From Tychonema sp. LEGE 06208 (GTDB lineage Bacteria > Cyanobacteriota > Cyanobacteriia > Cyanobacteriales > Microcoleaceae), in NCBI RefSeq assembly GCF_015207505.1, contig NZ_JADEWT010000002.1:62001-126000 (forward strand): a stretch of DNA of 64,000 nucleotides, given 5' to 3'. Below the pieces are notes generated by a model. It was not told where the DNA came from. It did no database searches and saw only the letters and a program-made list of their open reading frames with translations. Positions 18,901 through 26,777 of this stretch are shown here, in pieces. Each line of letters opens with the position of its first letter. Position 1 is the stretch's first letter. A program made the translations under genes and the position numbers.

Positions 18901-19263
18901 CGTACTTCGCTGATTGACAGTTTTGTCGATCCGTTGGAATGGGATGATTTTTGCCAAAAAAGCCGGGTGGTATCCGAGGAATTGCTGCGAGGGCGCGAGG
19001 CTTTTGTGGAAATGTGCAATAATTCTGCTGTCAGTGCTGCAATCCAACTCAAAAACCGGGTGAATCAATTGCAATTGCGATTGAATCGACTTTCTAAATC
19101 CGAACAACTTTTAGAATCGGTTTTAGGTGATGAAATCAGTACCGAAAGTGCGTTGAGTGAAGCGGTTTTAGCGGGAATTCGCCGCCCGCAGATGACCCTT
19201 GAGTCGGTGGGATTTATTGTGATTTCTGGGCGCGCGCCTGTTAAGGAGAAGGAAGAAGGATAG
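15928..19263 (+). CDS. Large SNF2/RapA-family helicase, DpdE-like
   Basis: This is a 1111-residue superfamily 2 ATPase. The N-terminal 150 residues are beta-rich and SH3/Tudor-like, as in RapA. The helicase core shows Walker A ADETGLGKTVEAG (near residue 181), Walker B VDEAQ (near 258), motif III LLLSATPV (near 296) and motif VI LEQRLGRVDRIG (near 670). A coiled-coil region (about 730-790) and a long C-terminal domain follow. Size and layout match DpdE, the SNF2-like protein of the dpd system that inserts 7-deazaguanine into DNA. This assignment rests on memory of the family, not on a search. None of the other dpd genes (dpdA, B, C and so on) is in the window, so it is an orphan here. A role in DNA protection, or a RapA-like role in transcription, are the two readings. 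It appears monocistronic. Confidence 0.85.
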   Translation: MIDVGSLVRSPKNDLGIGKVVEVSSTDAVIEYFCSVKNRFRKTIALGLLQEARLQRQTRCYLWSNTQERWIIGRIYDWDEDKLEYEIDLPDSQSLQAVETELYVRCNIPIADPIDILAVKGQETPYFHDRRLAFVQSAIEQRAVSRGMTGLISANIELYPHQVEVVRRVLEDPIVRYLLADETGLGKTVEAGTILRQFLLDDPDGRAVVLVPKYLLEQWRQELENKFYLSHFADRVQLVAISEINQISRNANLDFLIVDEAQELAAMANSGDRNQQQSFELCQQLAQKSNNLLLLSATPVIGREQDFLTMLHLLDSTTYRLDDLENFKERVQNRQEIGRALLDFRETAKPAVLQTKIAQLRTLFAKDDYLLGLIDELETCLKTAETAEQSRLVQTIRTHVSNTYRLHRRILRNRRDAVEDVIFDRDCVPKTEYDLNDEQWSEIQSVFDKWRAAAPKSSEYQRIFLLFFRASGTWLNVLERVVKARLQKKSTPELDREFGQSDTAILTKTALFPEEKEMLETLLNSLQKPQEGLDRLSLLRIAILRFLAVALKVPREYHNNSRDLLSRIQQQIKRPIPGERFPKIVIFTSFTATCQEIAENLAKIFGKKAIASHDTGKSGDDVEASLHRFKTEPHCFILVCDRSAETGVNLQITDWLIHFDLPWFPNQLEQRLGRVDRIGSKMGVQFCLFAGPDLPESPHEAWFQVLKDGFDIFNKSIASLQFYAEQKQLELEAKLFAEGAKGLSSEIESIKNQIAQEKTKIDEQYVLDEIDTLEDSASQYFESLENCDDRHKEMQRATEGWLCQALHFKQIEHPTVSGLMRYQPTQKTLIPSNDLRTRLIPYCQQYGSYNRRIAHQNNDVVLYRIGEGLIDALGSYIRWDDRGQAFAMWRHDQSWDAAEGMEWFGFQFNYSIQTDVEPAALVLQAQSIENYNLKALQRRADALFIPTFETVFVDARSEQMSLVEDAEVLQILQRGYKGKGGPNRDYNLSKNRTSLIDSFVDPLEWDDFCQKSRVVSEELLRGREAFVEMCNNSAVSAAIQLKNRVNQLQLRLNRLSKSEQLLESVLGDEISTESALSEAVLAGIRRPQMTLESVGFIVISGRAPVKEKEEG

Positions 19264-19307
19264 CTTGTTTGAGTGGAGTTCGATCGCTCTTTTTGACCTG
19301 ATTCGGA

Positions 19308-19330
19308 AGCACGGGTATCTTGCCCGTGCT
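19308..19330. repeat. Perfect hairpin AGCACGGG...CCCGTGCT
   Basis: Eight-base arms enclose a 7-nt loop, 45 bp after the helicase stop. A weak T-rich stretch occurs before, not after, so terminator function is uncertain. The motif is a common dispersed cyanobacterial palindrome. Confidence 0.6.
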
Positions 19331-19398
19331 AGGATGGACGGATAGGGATAAAAGGGCGATCGATCTTTATTTAATCAAATTGTTTCTTGAAAACAGCT

Positions 19399-19763
19399 TT
19401 AGGGTGGAAAGTAGCGATAAATATCTTTCCGGTGAAGAACTCTTGCAAAAGTAACTGTTTCGACATCAAAATAAAAACCTATTCGATAGTCGCCAACCCG
19501 AAACCGATACGTATTATCATCGCCTTTCAATTTTTTTAAGTTAACTATTGTCTGTAAATCATTAACATTGGCAATTTCCACAAAAGCAAATTCCTTAATT
19601 TGCACAAAAGCAGGCATACTTTAAGAGCTTTTAAAATCAAATCCTGTCTTCATCGGAATAATAAATTCGAGTCAACAGTCAACACTCAACAGTCAACATC
19701 ATTCCGGTGTTACCGGAAATGATATAAATCCTTCAAAAAACTGGGCAGATATTCTACTTTCAT
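19399..19763 (-). pseudogene. RelE/ParE-family toxin gene interrupted by a repeat element
   Basis: The C-terminal part (72 codons from an ATG at 19617) is clearly a RelE/ParE toxin: LKKLKG, YRFRVGDYRIGFYF and the HRKDIYRYFP end are the family hallmarks. The usual N-terminus is missing from it. Reading on from the antitoxin, an ATG at 19763-19761 overlaps the antitoxin TGA (ATGA) and encodes MKVEYLPSFLKD, a normal toxin start. It then runs into a family A repeat (19636-19725) and stops at TAA. The two halves are now in different frames, with a further in-frame TAA between them. The toxin is therefore split. A truncated protein from 19617 is possible but would lack the first helices. Confidence 0.82.
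19636..19725. repeat. Composite palindromic repeat, family A, inserted in the toxin gene
   Basis: The left end is ATCAAATCCTG and TCATCGGAATAATAAATTC, the core is GTCAACA units, and the right end is ACATCATTCCGG...GGAAATGATAT. Orientation matches 59477-59590; the copies at 38062 and 53128 are reversed. Confidence 0.82.
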
Positions 19764-19963
19764 TCTGTTTCCAGTTCTGCAAGTGCTTGCCCTAAATTTA
19801 ACGGCTTTTCATTTTTTACTTCGCGCATAGCTAACAGAAGTCCTCTATCTTCGATAGCTTCTAATAAATACTTATAGTCGGTATAATCTAGAATGACTTG
19901 ACTAATGTTGCCTTCGGCATCTAATATCAATTTTTGGGCAAGTGGATAATCTTCTATCTTCAT
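19760..19963 (-). CDS. Small antitoxin-like protein (67 aa)
   Basis: This 67-residue protein (starts MKIEDYPLAQKLILD) precedes the RelE/ParE toxin gene and originally overlapped it by ATGA. Similar short proteins upstream of RelE-type toxins in cyanobacteria serve as antitoxins, binding the toxin through a C-terminal helix; here the tail is LGQALAELETE. No DNA-binding domain is obvious in such a short protein. It is intact although its toxin is broken, so it is probably a decaying remnant or could counter a toxin encoded elsewhere. Confidence 0.75.
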   Translation of the reverse strand: MKIEDYPLAQKLILDAEGNISQVILDYTDYKYLLEAIEDRGLLLAMREVKNEKPLNLGQALAELETE

Positions 19964-20167
19964 ATACTTTTATATACTTTTATGTGGAGATGAGTTGATA
20001 GGAAATGATGGTTCTATTTTAACTGGGATTTTTTTTATAAGGTTTGATGATGGTCGATTCCCTACGGGATAGCTATGCTTCACGGGATTTTTTTGAAGCC
20101 ATCGCACAGGCGGGATGCCCGTGCCACGAGGGATGCGGATGGATGAAAGGCTTCTCGCACTTAGGAA

Positions 20168-21361
20168 CTAAACATCCTCAAAAATCGCTCCCCCCTGCTG
20201 TAAATTCAACTTCACATCCTCCGCAAGTCCTGAGTTATTCCCAAACCTTGCTGACTCGACATTCGTACCGCTGAAATTAGTATTTGTTAAGTTCACTTCG
20301 AGCAAATTGGCGCGGCTCAAATCGGCACCGCTGAGGTTTGCTAAAGCCAGACTGGCGCGGTACAAATCGGCGCGGCTCAAATCGGCATTTCCTAAGAAAG
20401 CGCCGCTCAAATCTGCACCGCCGAATTTGGCATTTTGCAGGTTGGCATCGCTGAAATCGGCATCGCTGAGGTTTGCACCTCGGAAGTTTGTTCCCTGGAG
20501 CTTTGCACTGCTAAAATCAACTGTATTCAAAGTAGTTCCGCGCAAGTTAGCGCCCGCGAAATCTCGTGCTGGATTGAGATTGGCGATTTTTGCCAACTCT
20601 GTAAAATTGTCGGTTTCAGCAGAGATGATGCGATCGACCATTTCTTGCAATTTAGCTTCAGCTTCCGGGAAAATTTCCACCTCGGGCTGTTCCACCGCAG
20701 GCAAATTGTAGGACAATAGCGCCCAACTCAGAGCAGGTTGGAGTTTATTTGCTTGCAAATATATAGTCAAGATTCTTTCTAAAACCGAATGTTGATTTGG
20801 CGTAATATCGTGGGGCCACAAACCCTCCGCATCTGTGATATAAATATCTTCTTTGGCCACTTCAAAAGTCGCAGCAATTCGCAATGGTTGGGCTGTCAAT
20901 TCTGCTATTCTAACACTTTTTAGCAAACCTTTTAATACAGAATCAGCGCGCTCCAATGCAAAAATCCAAGTAGGCGTTGTATCGTCGCCTAGGGTGGAAA
21001 CGTGACACAAAGTGCCAGGATTTTCTTTGGTTTTTTCCGCAGTTTCGCTTTCTAGAACTACCGCGGGACTTTCCGTAAATAAAACTTGCGTGCTGCTTTG
21101 AATTGGCGACAGCATGAAATCACCGACTAACTGACGCGATGCTACGGGAATTTCGCAGTTTTCCAGATTGAGCTTGAGGGTTCCGCTTTGCAAGCCAAAT
21201 TTGACGCGACCGCCTAGCAGGGGTTCCCAATGTTCGTTAAAATTGAGGCTCAAGTGAATGTGGAGCTGCTCGGTTTGGGCTGCAAGGGAGCGCACGGGAA
21301 TTGCTTCTAATTGCATCCACAAACAATCTGGATATTTGTTGTGAGACTCTAGCGATCGCAT
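20168..21361 (-). CDS. Pentapeptide-repeat protein with a large N-terminal domain
   Basis: The first 250 or so residues of this 397-residue protein form a mixed alpha/beta region that I do not recognise. A linker with ELAKIANLNPARDFAGANL leads into about 23 pentapeptides of the A(D/N)LXX type (about 270-375), predicted to form a right-handed square beta-helix. The C-terminal tail GLAEDVKLNLQQGGAIFEDV (20 residues) resembles the end of the protein encoded at 22825-23991. The two genes therefore share a linker-repeat-tail module. It is likely cytosolic. Some pentapeptide proteins mimic DNA and protect gyrase, but most cyanobacterial ones have no known role. Upstream (21362-21489) is a short AT-rich spacer. 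Confidence 0.88.
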   Translation of the reverse strand: MRSLESHNKYPDCLWMQLEAIPVRSLAAQTEQLHIHLSLNFNEHWEPLLGGRVKFGLQSGTLKLNLENCEIPVASRQLVGDFMLSPIQSSTQVLFTESPAVVLESETAEKTKENPGTLCHVSTLGDDTTPTWIFALERADSVLKGLLKSVRIAELTAQPLRIAATFEVAKEDIYITDAEGLWPHDITPNQHSVLERILTIYLQANKLQPALSWALLSYNLPAVEQPEVEIFPEAEAKLQEMVDRIISAETDNFTELAKIANLNPARDFAGANLRGTTLNTVDFSSAKLQGTNFRGANLSDADFSDANLQNAKFGGADLSGAFLGNADLSRADLYRASLALANLSGADLSRANLLEVNLTNTNFSGTNVESARFGNNSGLAEDVKLNLQQGGAIFEDV

Positions 21362-21489
21362 ATCGGGAAAAGTGCTGGCTCTGCCAGATTGTAATTGATA
21401 TTTAAATTAGTTTATCATCTCTAATCGATCGCAACACAGATTTTTCTCGCGGGTTTAAATTGTAAATTTTGTTTGATTCGATCGGCAAG

Positions 21490-22128
21490 TCATTGGTTTG
21501 CCTGAATTTGGCTTTTTACCCAAGTCCGAAATGCTTTAATTAATTCCAAATAATCCATTGTTTCTGCTTGTTCCAAAAATCTCACTATCTCTAATATCGG
21601 CAAGCTGGGAAATGCTAAACTGATCTCGCAATCAACGTATTCTCCATTTTCAAATCTGTTGATTCTGAGCCGCGTTCCATTATAAATCCAAACTTCCGGC
21701 ACTCCCAAATCCGCATAAACCTGCAAGCTATTTTCCGAACGGCTGGTAATATCAATTTCCACCACTAAATCCGGTGGCGGATCTCGATCCATGTCGATTC
21801 TTTTTTTGCCTTTAATTGCACTCAGATTTTGGATGTAAAAACATTTATCCGGTTCTGCACCGCTAAGTTCAGGACGCTTAAATGTGGTAGAACCAAGAGG
21901 TTCAATTTTTACATCTAATTCTTCAGCTAAGATCTCCACAAATCGACCCAATACTTCTTTGAAACGTTCGTGCTCTGGGGATGGTACCATAATTTCAAGA
22001 TTGCCGCGATTGTATGTCAGTCGAATTTGCCGATCGCCAATTTCGGCAAGCAAATTTTCGTAGGTTTGCCAACTGATACCCGATAGCTGGACAATTTGTT
22101 GGGGCGGGGCGAGAGTTTGAGCGGTCAT
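21490..22128 (-). CDS. Uma2 family (PF05685) putative endonuclease
   Basis: This protein of about 212 residues has a PD-(D/E)XK-like fold. It has the family hallmarks YNRGNLEIMVPSPEHE, PDLVVEIDITSRS and YADLGVPEVWIYNG. The frame opens 63 bp upstream, but the ATG at 22128 begins the usual MTAQTL sequence, so I chose that. The lysine normally seen after VVE is not obvious, so nuclease activity is doubtful. Uma2 proteins are hugely expanded in filamentous cyanobacteria and their biological role is unknown. A second Uma2 gene lies 81 bp upstream on the same strand. Confidence 0.88.
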   Translation of the reverse strand: MTAQTLAPPQQIVQLSGISWQTYENLLAEIGDRQIRLTYNRGNLEIMVPSPEHERFKEVLGRFVEILAEELDVKIEPLGSTTFKRPELSGAEPDKCFYIQNLSAIKGKKRIDMDRDPPPDLVVEIDITSRSENSLQVYADLGVPEVWIYNGTRLRINRFENGEYVDCEISLAFPSLPILEIVRFLEQAETMDYLELIKAFRTWVKSQIQANQ

Positions 22129-22209
22129 AGTGCTACTTTGGTGAAGAGTTCGCAGGCGCAAGCTAAGGAAGCAGCCATCGCACTTTTGCATTATATCATC
22201 GCAGGAAGC

Positions 22210-22785
22210 CTAGCCGGGAAATACCGCAGATAAATCCAGAGACAACTCTGGAAAACCGGGAATTACCACAAACTCATTCGGTAAAACCACTCGTTTGACT
22301 CGATAATCGAAACTACCTGTTTGTTTCTGATAAGGTTCGCTGTAGGTTTCCAGTTGAATATCTACCAAATTAAATATCCAATAATCAGAAATTCCCGATT
22401 CAGCGTAGAGAGATAGCTTAGTTCTGCGATCGTACTTCAAAGTCGAATCAGAAACCTCAACCACCAACAAAATATCAGCACTTTTTGGGTGAGAAGATAA
22501 ATAATTATCAGAACAATTTCGAGCAATCACCATATCAGGTTCCGGTTCGCTATCATCAGACAAGATAATCGGTTCTTGACCGCGCACGCAGGCACTTTTT
22601 GCCATCATCAGGCACAACTCTCCCAGAAATAGCGAGTTACAAGCCGAGTGAAACGTAGTTTTTTTAGCTTTTTTAATAATTTCTCCGCGAATCAATTCAA
22701 ATCGGTTATCAGACTCAAAAAAACCCAGTTCTGCCAAACGGTGATATTCGGCGATGGAGAATCGTTTTGCAGTTACGGCATTCAT
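22210..22785 (-). CDS. Uma2 family (PF05685) putative endonuclease
   Basis: This 191-residue protein carries the PD-(D/E)XK-like core: FELIRGEIIKKA near the N-terminus, EPEPDMVI, then ADILLVVEVSDSTLKYDRRTK with the catalytic Asp/Glu/Lys pattern (VVEVSDS, then K about 12 residues on) and YAESGISDYWIFN. Here the lysine is present, unlike the neighbouring paralogue. Sequence identity between the two neighbours looks low, so they are not a recent duplication. It starts 39 bp after the TPR-pentapeptide gene and is probably transcribed with it. Function is unknown. Confidence 0.88.
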   Translation of the reverse strand: MNAVTAKRFSIAEYHRLAELGFFESDNRFELIRGEIIKKAKKTTFHSACNSLFLGELCLMMAKSACVRGQEPIILSDDSEPEPDMVIARNCSDNYLSSHPKSADILLVVEVSDSTLKYDRRTKLSLYAESGISDYWIFNLVDIQLETYSEPYQKQTGSFDYRVKRVVLPNEFVVIPGFPELSLDLSAVFPG

Positions 22786-22824
22786 AGCTTTTAATTACCC
22801 TCTACAATTACCAACATTCCCATT

Positions 22825-23991
22825 TTACTCGAAAATTCCGCCCCTGGTTCTCAACTCAACTTTCACGGCTTCCGAAAGCCCCAAACAACCAGAAAACCTC
22901 GTGTTTTTTACTACCGCATTTTTTAATTCAGCGCGGCTCAAATCCGCACCTTTTAAATCAGCACCGCTCAAATCTACGCCGCTCAAATCAGAATTTTTTA
23001 AATTAGCATCAGTTAAATTTGCATTTACTAAAATCGCATTCGGTAAATAAGCGCTGCTCAAATTAGCGCCGACTAAATTTGCACCGCTCAAATTCGCCCT
23101 AGGTAGCTTTGTCCGCAAATCTGCACGGCTTAAATTCGCGCTGCTGAGTTCAGCATCCCGCAAATTAGCATTGCACAAATTAGCATCAATTAAAAGTGCA
23201 GCGCTCAGCAATGCACCGCTGAGATCCGCTAAGGTTAAATCTGCGCCTTGGAGGTTGGTTTCGCGCAAATCCGCGCCGTTCAAATCAGCGTAGTGGAAGT
23301 CAAAACCGCTTAAATCAGCTCCGGCAAAATCCTCGATGGGATTCAAACCAACTGTTTCTGCAAGTTGTAGAAAACTCTTATTTTTATCGGTTAAAAACAG
23401 TGCGCGCACGATCGCCAATTGCTGCTGTCGGTACTCGTCGGCTTTCTCGTAATTTGCTAAATACTTGTAAGCAATCTTCAAATTCTTGAGAGCGCTGCGC
23501 TCAACGCGATCGTCGCTGTGGGCGCGCGCGATCGACAACTGCTGCTGATAACATTCGATCGCACCAGGTAAATCGCCATTAGCATCACAAGCCAGCGCCC
23601 AATTTTCCAAAGCTTCCAACTCAGATCGAAAGTCGTCCGTTTCCCGCGCGATCGCCAAACGCTGTTTCTGGTAATCAATAGCACCCAAAAAATCTGAGCA
23701 AGCACAGCAAGCATTCCCCAAATTTCCCAAAGCATTCGCCTCGCCCCGGCGATCGCCAATTTCCCGCGCCAACACCAAATGCTGCTGGTAACAGTCGATC
23801 GCCCGATCGTAATTCAAGAGCGCTTCGTAAGCTACGCCCATATTACCGAGCGCCGCACCCGATCGCCGCTTATCGTCAATTTCCCGATACAGCGCCAGCG
23901 CTTCCTGCCAAGAATCCAGCGCCGCCTCAAATTGGCGCGCCTGATACTGCGAAATCCCCTGCTTGATTAACTCGCTAGCTTGTTCGCTCAT
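22825..23991 (-). CDS. TPR and pentapeptide-repeat protein
   Basis: The N-terminal half of this 388-residue protein (about 1-200) holds five TPR units, as in ALGNMGVAYEALLNYDRAI and NALGNLGNACCACSDFLGAI. A linker (LAETVGLNPIEDFAGADLSG, about 210-229) follows, then about 29 pentapeptides (about 222-368) and a short tail ending GGIFE. The TPR part suggests protein-protein contacts; the pentapeptide part forms a beta-helix. Linker and tail resemble those in the gene at 20168-21361. No signal peptide or membrane segment is visible, so it is likely cytosolic. Cellular role is unknown. Confidence 0.9.
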   Translation of the reverse strand: MSEQASELIKQGISQYQARQFEAALDSWQEALALYREIDDKRRSGAALGNMGVAYEALLNYDRAIDCYQQHLVLAREIGDRRGEANALGNLGNACCACSDFLGAIDYQKQRLAIARETDDFRSELEALENWALACDANGDLPGAIECYQQQLSIARAHSDDRVERSALKNLKIAYKYLANYEKADEYRQQQLAIVRALFLTDKNKSFLQLAETVGLNPIEDFAGADLSGFDFHYADLNGADLRETNLQGADLTLADLSGALLSAALLIDANLCNANLRDAELSSANLSRADLRTKLPRANLSGANLVGANLSSAYLPNAILVNANLTDANLKNSDLSGVDLSGADLKGADLSRAELKNAVVKNTRFSGCLGLSEAVKVELRTRGGIFE

Positions 23992-24014
23992 ATAGCAATC
24001 CTAAATGATTTTCT

Positions 24015-24043
24015 GTAGGGACACGGCAGTGCCGTGTCCCTAC
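24015..24043. repeat. Inverted repeat GTAGGGACACGGC / GCCGTGTCCCTAC
   Basis: A 29-bp near-perfect palindrome lies just upstream of the TPR-pentapeptide gene start. This is a dispersed cyanobacterial hairpin repeat. Confidence 0.75.
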
Positions 24044-24087
24044 TCAAATTGATATTAATCTACTTGAAGCGTTCCACAGTTGACAGT

Positions 24088-24150
24088 TGGCCCGAATTTA
24101 CTCGTTACCAGGCTCTGCCTGGTAATGCAGATCCAGAGGCTCTGCCTCTA
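24088..24150. repeat. Partial family C repeat (GTTACCAGG core)
   Basis: Contains CTCGTTACCAGGCTCTGCCT, then GGTAATGCAGATCC and GAGGCTCTGCCTC. The inverted ends of the full element are absent. Confidence 0.7.
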
Positions 24151-24236
24151 TTTACCCAGGGTTTCTCAAAACAGAGCGATCATTTAATTTATTAAATTTT
24201 CGTTCCTTAAACCAATTTTTTACCATAACAAAAAAG

Positions 24237-24358
24237 GTTCGCACTCCCGACTTGGCTATTGGGCCGGAAAACCTATGCAAGTCCGCACTACAAACGAGCT
24301 GTCCTGACTTGGCTATTGGAGCGGAAAGCGTATGCAAGTCCGCACTACAAACGAGTTA
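24237..24358. repeat. Tandem duplication of a GACTTGGCTATTGG unit
   Basis: Two copies of about 50 bp (from 24249 and 24306, 57 bp apart) share GACTTGGCTATTGG, GCGGAAA and ATGCAAGTCCGCACTACAAA. Short open frames here are by-products of the repeat. The rest of 23992-24649 has no gene that I can support. Confidence 0.75.
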
Positions 24359-24411
24359 TACATCCCCGATCGCCAAAAAAGATCAAAAAAATCAAAAAAG
24401 ACAAAAAAGAC

Positions 24412-24443
24412 AAAAAAAGAGAGAGTTACCTAAGTAACTCTCT
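24412..24443 (-). terminator. Rho-independent terminator on the minus strand
   Basis: Read on the minus strand, AGAGAGTTAC / GTAACTCTCT form a perfect 10-bp stem with a 4-nt loop, followed by seven T and further T-rich sequence. It lies about 205 bp after the gatB stop and should end the gatB transcript, or a small RNA between them. Confidence 0.85.
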
Positions 24444-24649
24444 CTGCCATCAGGGTGCATCTACGTAACACAATATAACATTATCAGGATGAGGGGTGAC
24501 ACCCCCAAAGGTGAAGATATGGTAAAAGAATGTGTATTAATTATAAAGTTATCATGCAGCGGGATCGGCGATCGCGCGGCGGGATCGGGAAAAACCGATC
24601 GCCCTGCGCGCGCGTCCGCTACACAATCCCCTTAACGGCGGCCTTGACT

Positions 24650-26146
24650 TCAGCCGTTAAGCTTGGTCGCAAGCAACTCATTAGTCAATTTCGGATCGGC
24701 CCGGCCGCCCGTTTCCTTCATCACCTTACCGACAAAAAAGCCCAACAGCTTAGTTTTACCAGCCCGGTACTGTTCGAGCTCCTTGGGATTGGCGGCCAAC
24801 ACTGCATCGATCGCCCGATCGATCGCCCCAGTATCCGAAATTTGAATCAAACCCTTACTCTCAACCAACTTAGTCGGCGAACCGCCGTTTGCTAGCAACT
24901 CCGGCAAAATATCCTTAGCAATTTTGCCGCTGATCGTGCCAGCATCAATTAGCGCCAGCAGTTCGGTCAAATCCTGCGGTTGAAAAGGAATTTCTGCGAT
25001 CGCCAGTTTCTCATTTTTCAGATAAGCAGTAATATCGCCCATCACCCAATTAGCAGCTTGTTTAGCAACAGCACCGGCGGCGATCGTTTTTTCAAAATAC
25101 TCCGCCACCGCTTTGTCGTCAGTCAAAACCCGCGCGTCGTAGGGAGAAAGACCTAATTGAGTTTCGTAGCGGTGCCGCTTTTGGGCCGGCAATTCCGGCA
25201 GTTGAGCTTTCCAATCCTGCAATTGCTCCGCTGAAACTTCGATCGGAGGCAAATCCGGTTCCGGGAAATACCGATAATCGCTCGCACCTTCCTTAATCCG
25301 CATACTGAAAGTACACTGCTTGTTTTCATCCCAAAGCCGCGTTTCTTGGATGATAGTTTCGCCATTTTCGATAGCTTGAGTTTGCCGCTCAATCTCGTAA
25401 TCGATCGCCCGTTCGATCGCATTAAAAGAGTTCATATTTTTAATTTCGACCTTGGTGCCGAACTCTTTTCTCCCAACCGGGCGCACCGAAATATTCACAT
25501 CGCAGCGGAGCGAACCTTCCTGCATATTCCCGTCGCCGACACCGATATAACGCACGATCCGGCGCAATTCTTGACCGTATTCGGCAGCTTCCGCGCCCGA
25601 TCGCAAATCCGGTTCCGAAACAATTTCGATTAGAGGCACACCGGCCCGGTTGTAATCCACCATTGAATAGGTAGAACCGCTGAGCCGATCGCTGCCGCCG
25701 TGAACCAATTTGCCTGCATCTTCCTCCATGTGCAACCGAGTAATTCCGATTTTTTTTCTAGTAGAATTGCCCGCCTCGTCCACCAGTTCAATTTCTATCG
25801 AACCGTTAGTAGCGATCGGCAAATCGAACTGAGAAATTTGATAATTTTTCGGCAAATCGGGATAGAAATATTGCTTGCGGTCAAACTTACTGTAAGGTGC
25901 AATTTCGCAGTTGAGAGCCAGACCAGCTTTCACCGCATACTCCAACACTTTTTGATTTAATACTGGCAATACTCCCGGCATTCCCATACAAATTGGGTCA
26001 ATATTAGTATTTGGGGCATTGCCAAATTCTGTAGAAGAACTGGAGAAAATCTTAGTATTCGTGCTCAATTGACAGTGAGTTTCGAGACCGATAATGGCTT
26101 CGTACTGAGTTTGGTTTTTTATCGAAGAGGGTGCAGCAGCAGTCAT
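24650..26146 (-). CDS. gatB: Asp-tRNA(Asn)/Glu-tRNA(Gln) amidotransferase subunit B
   Basis: GatB is the tRNA-binding and kinase subunit of GatCAB, which converts Glu-tRNA(Gln) and Asp-tRNA(Asn) to the amidated forms in bacteria lacking GlnRS/AsnRS. The 498-residue protein has normal length and signatures: GLETHCQL near residue 21, [18 protein letters not shown] (about 89-106), [10 protein letters not shown], and the C-terminal YqeY-like tail domain from about 330 ([23 protein letters not shown]...GGRADP). gatA and gatC are not in the window. The ATG at 26146 gives the short N-terminal extension seen in cyanobacteria. It is probably monocistronic, ending at the terminator near 24430. Confidence 0.97.
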   Translation of the reverse strand: MTAAAPSSIKNQTQYEAIIGLETHCQLSTNTKIFSSSSTEFGNAPNTNIDPICMGMPGVLPVLNQKVLEYAVKAGLALNCEIAPYSKFDRKQYFYPDLPKNYQISQFDLPIATNGSIEIELVDEAGNSTRKKIGITRLHMEEDAGKLVHGGSDRLSGSTYSMVDYNRAGVPLIEIVSEPDLRSGAEAAEYGQELRRIVRYIGVGDGNMQEGSLRCDVNISVRPVGRKEFGTKVEIKNMNSFNAIERAIDYEIERQTQAIENGETIIQETRLWDENKQCTFSMRIKEGASDYRYFPEPDLPPIEVSAEQLQDWKAQLPELPAQKRHRYETQLGLSPYDARVLTDDKAVAEYFEKTIAAGAVAKQAANWVMGDITAYLKNEKLAIAEIPFQPQDLTELLALIDAGTISGKIAKDILPELLANGGSPTKLVESKGLIQISDTGAIDRAIDAVLAANPKELEQYRAGKTKLLGFFVGKVMKETGGRADPKLTNELLATKLNG

Positions 26147-26777
26147 AGGCGACCTAAAAAAATGAATAACTTTAGATTATATTTTAACTTTTTATTTGCC
26201 AAACTGACTTGAGATTCTTTGTAGGCTAGGGACGGTTTTCACTGAACACCGGCAGGGCTGGCAAAAAATATCGGTTGTAACCGCCTCTTGAGCCCGCTTG
26301 GGATGGGTTTTATTTGTGTGAACCGGGTTTCTAACCGCCGTGCGGCAGTGCCAACGCCCTACTACAGCTTCGCGATCGCCAGTGACTCCCTAAGCGCCTT
26401 GGTATCGCGATCGCCCCCAAACCCCAACCCCGTGGGAGAATATAGCAATTGGAGCTCTGATATGAGATATCGATCGCCCCAATTCCCCAATCCCCCAATT
26501 CCCCAATCTAAAATCTAAAACTTGTGAGCCAGCGAAGCCGAAGTATCTAAAATCTAAAATCGATAGATTCCCCAATCCCTCAATCCCTCAATCTAAAATC
26601 GACTGACTTCTCAACTTTTTGAGAAAGGCCATAGAGCCTCCCGCCTCCAACCGCCGACTCCGCGCACCAATCAAAGATTTTAAATGTATAATTTAACCAG
26701 CAATTGCCTATTTTTAGGTTTTAATTTTTCAACTATATTAACTTTTTTAAACAAACACTTGCCTAACAATCAAAACT
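26147..26777. other. Intergenic region between gatB and a PAS kinase
   Basis: This divergent region holds promoters of both genes, which I cannot place. It contains short low-complexity repeats (CCCCAATCCC, ATCTAAAATC units, about 26470-26600) and several CGATCG motifs. Short frames here are low-complexity and not supported. Confidence 0.5.

Noticed and set aside
24259-24468. Frame with duplicated YASPHYKR
   Set aside because: It derives from the tandem DNA duplication at 24249-24357 and ends in poly-Lys from the A-rich terminator flank.
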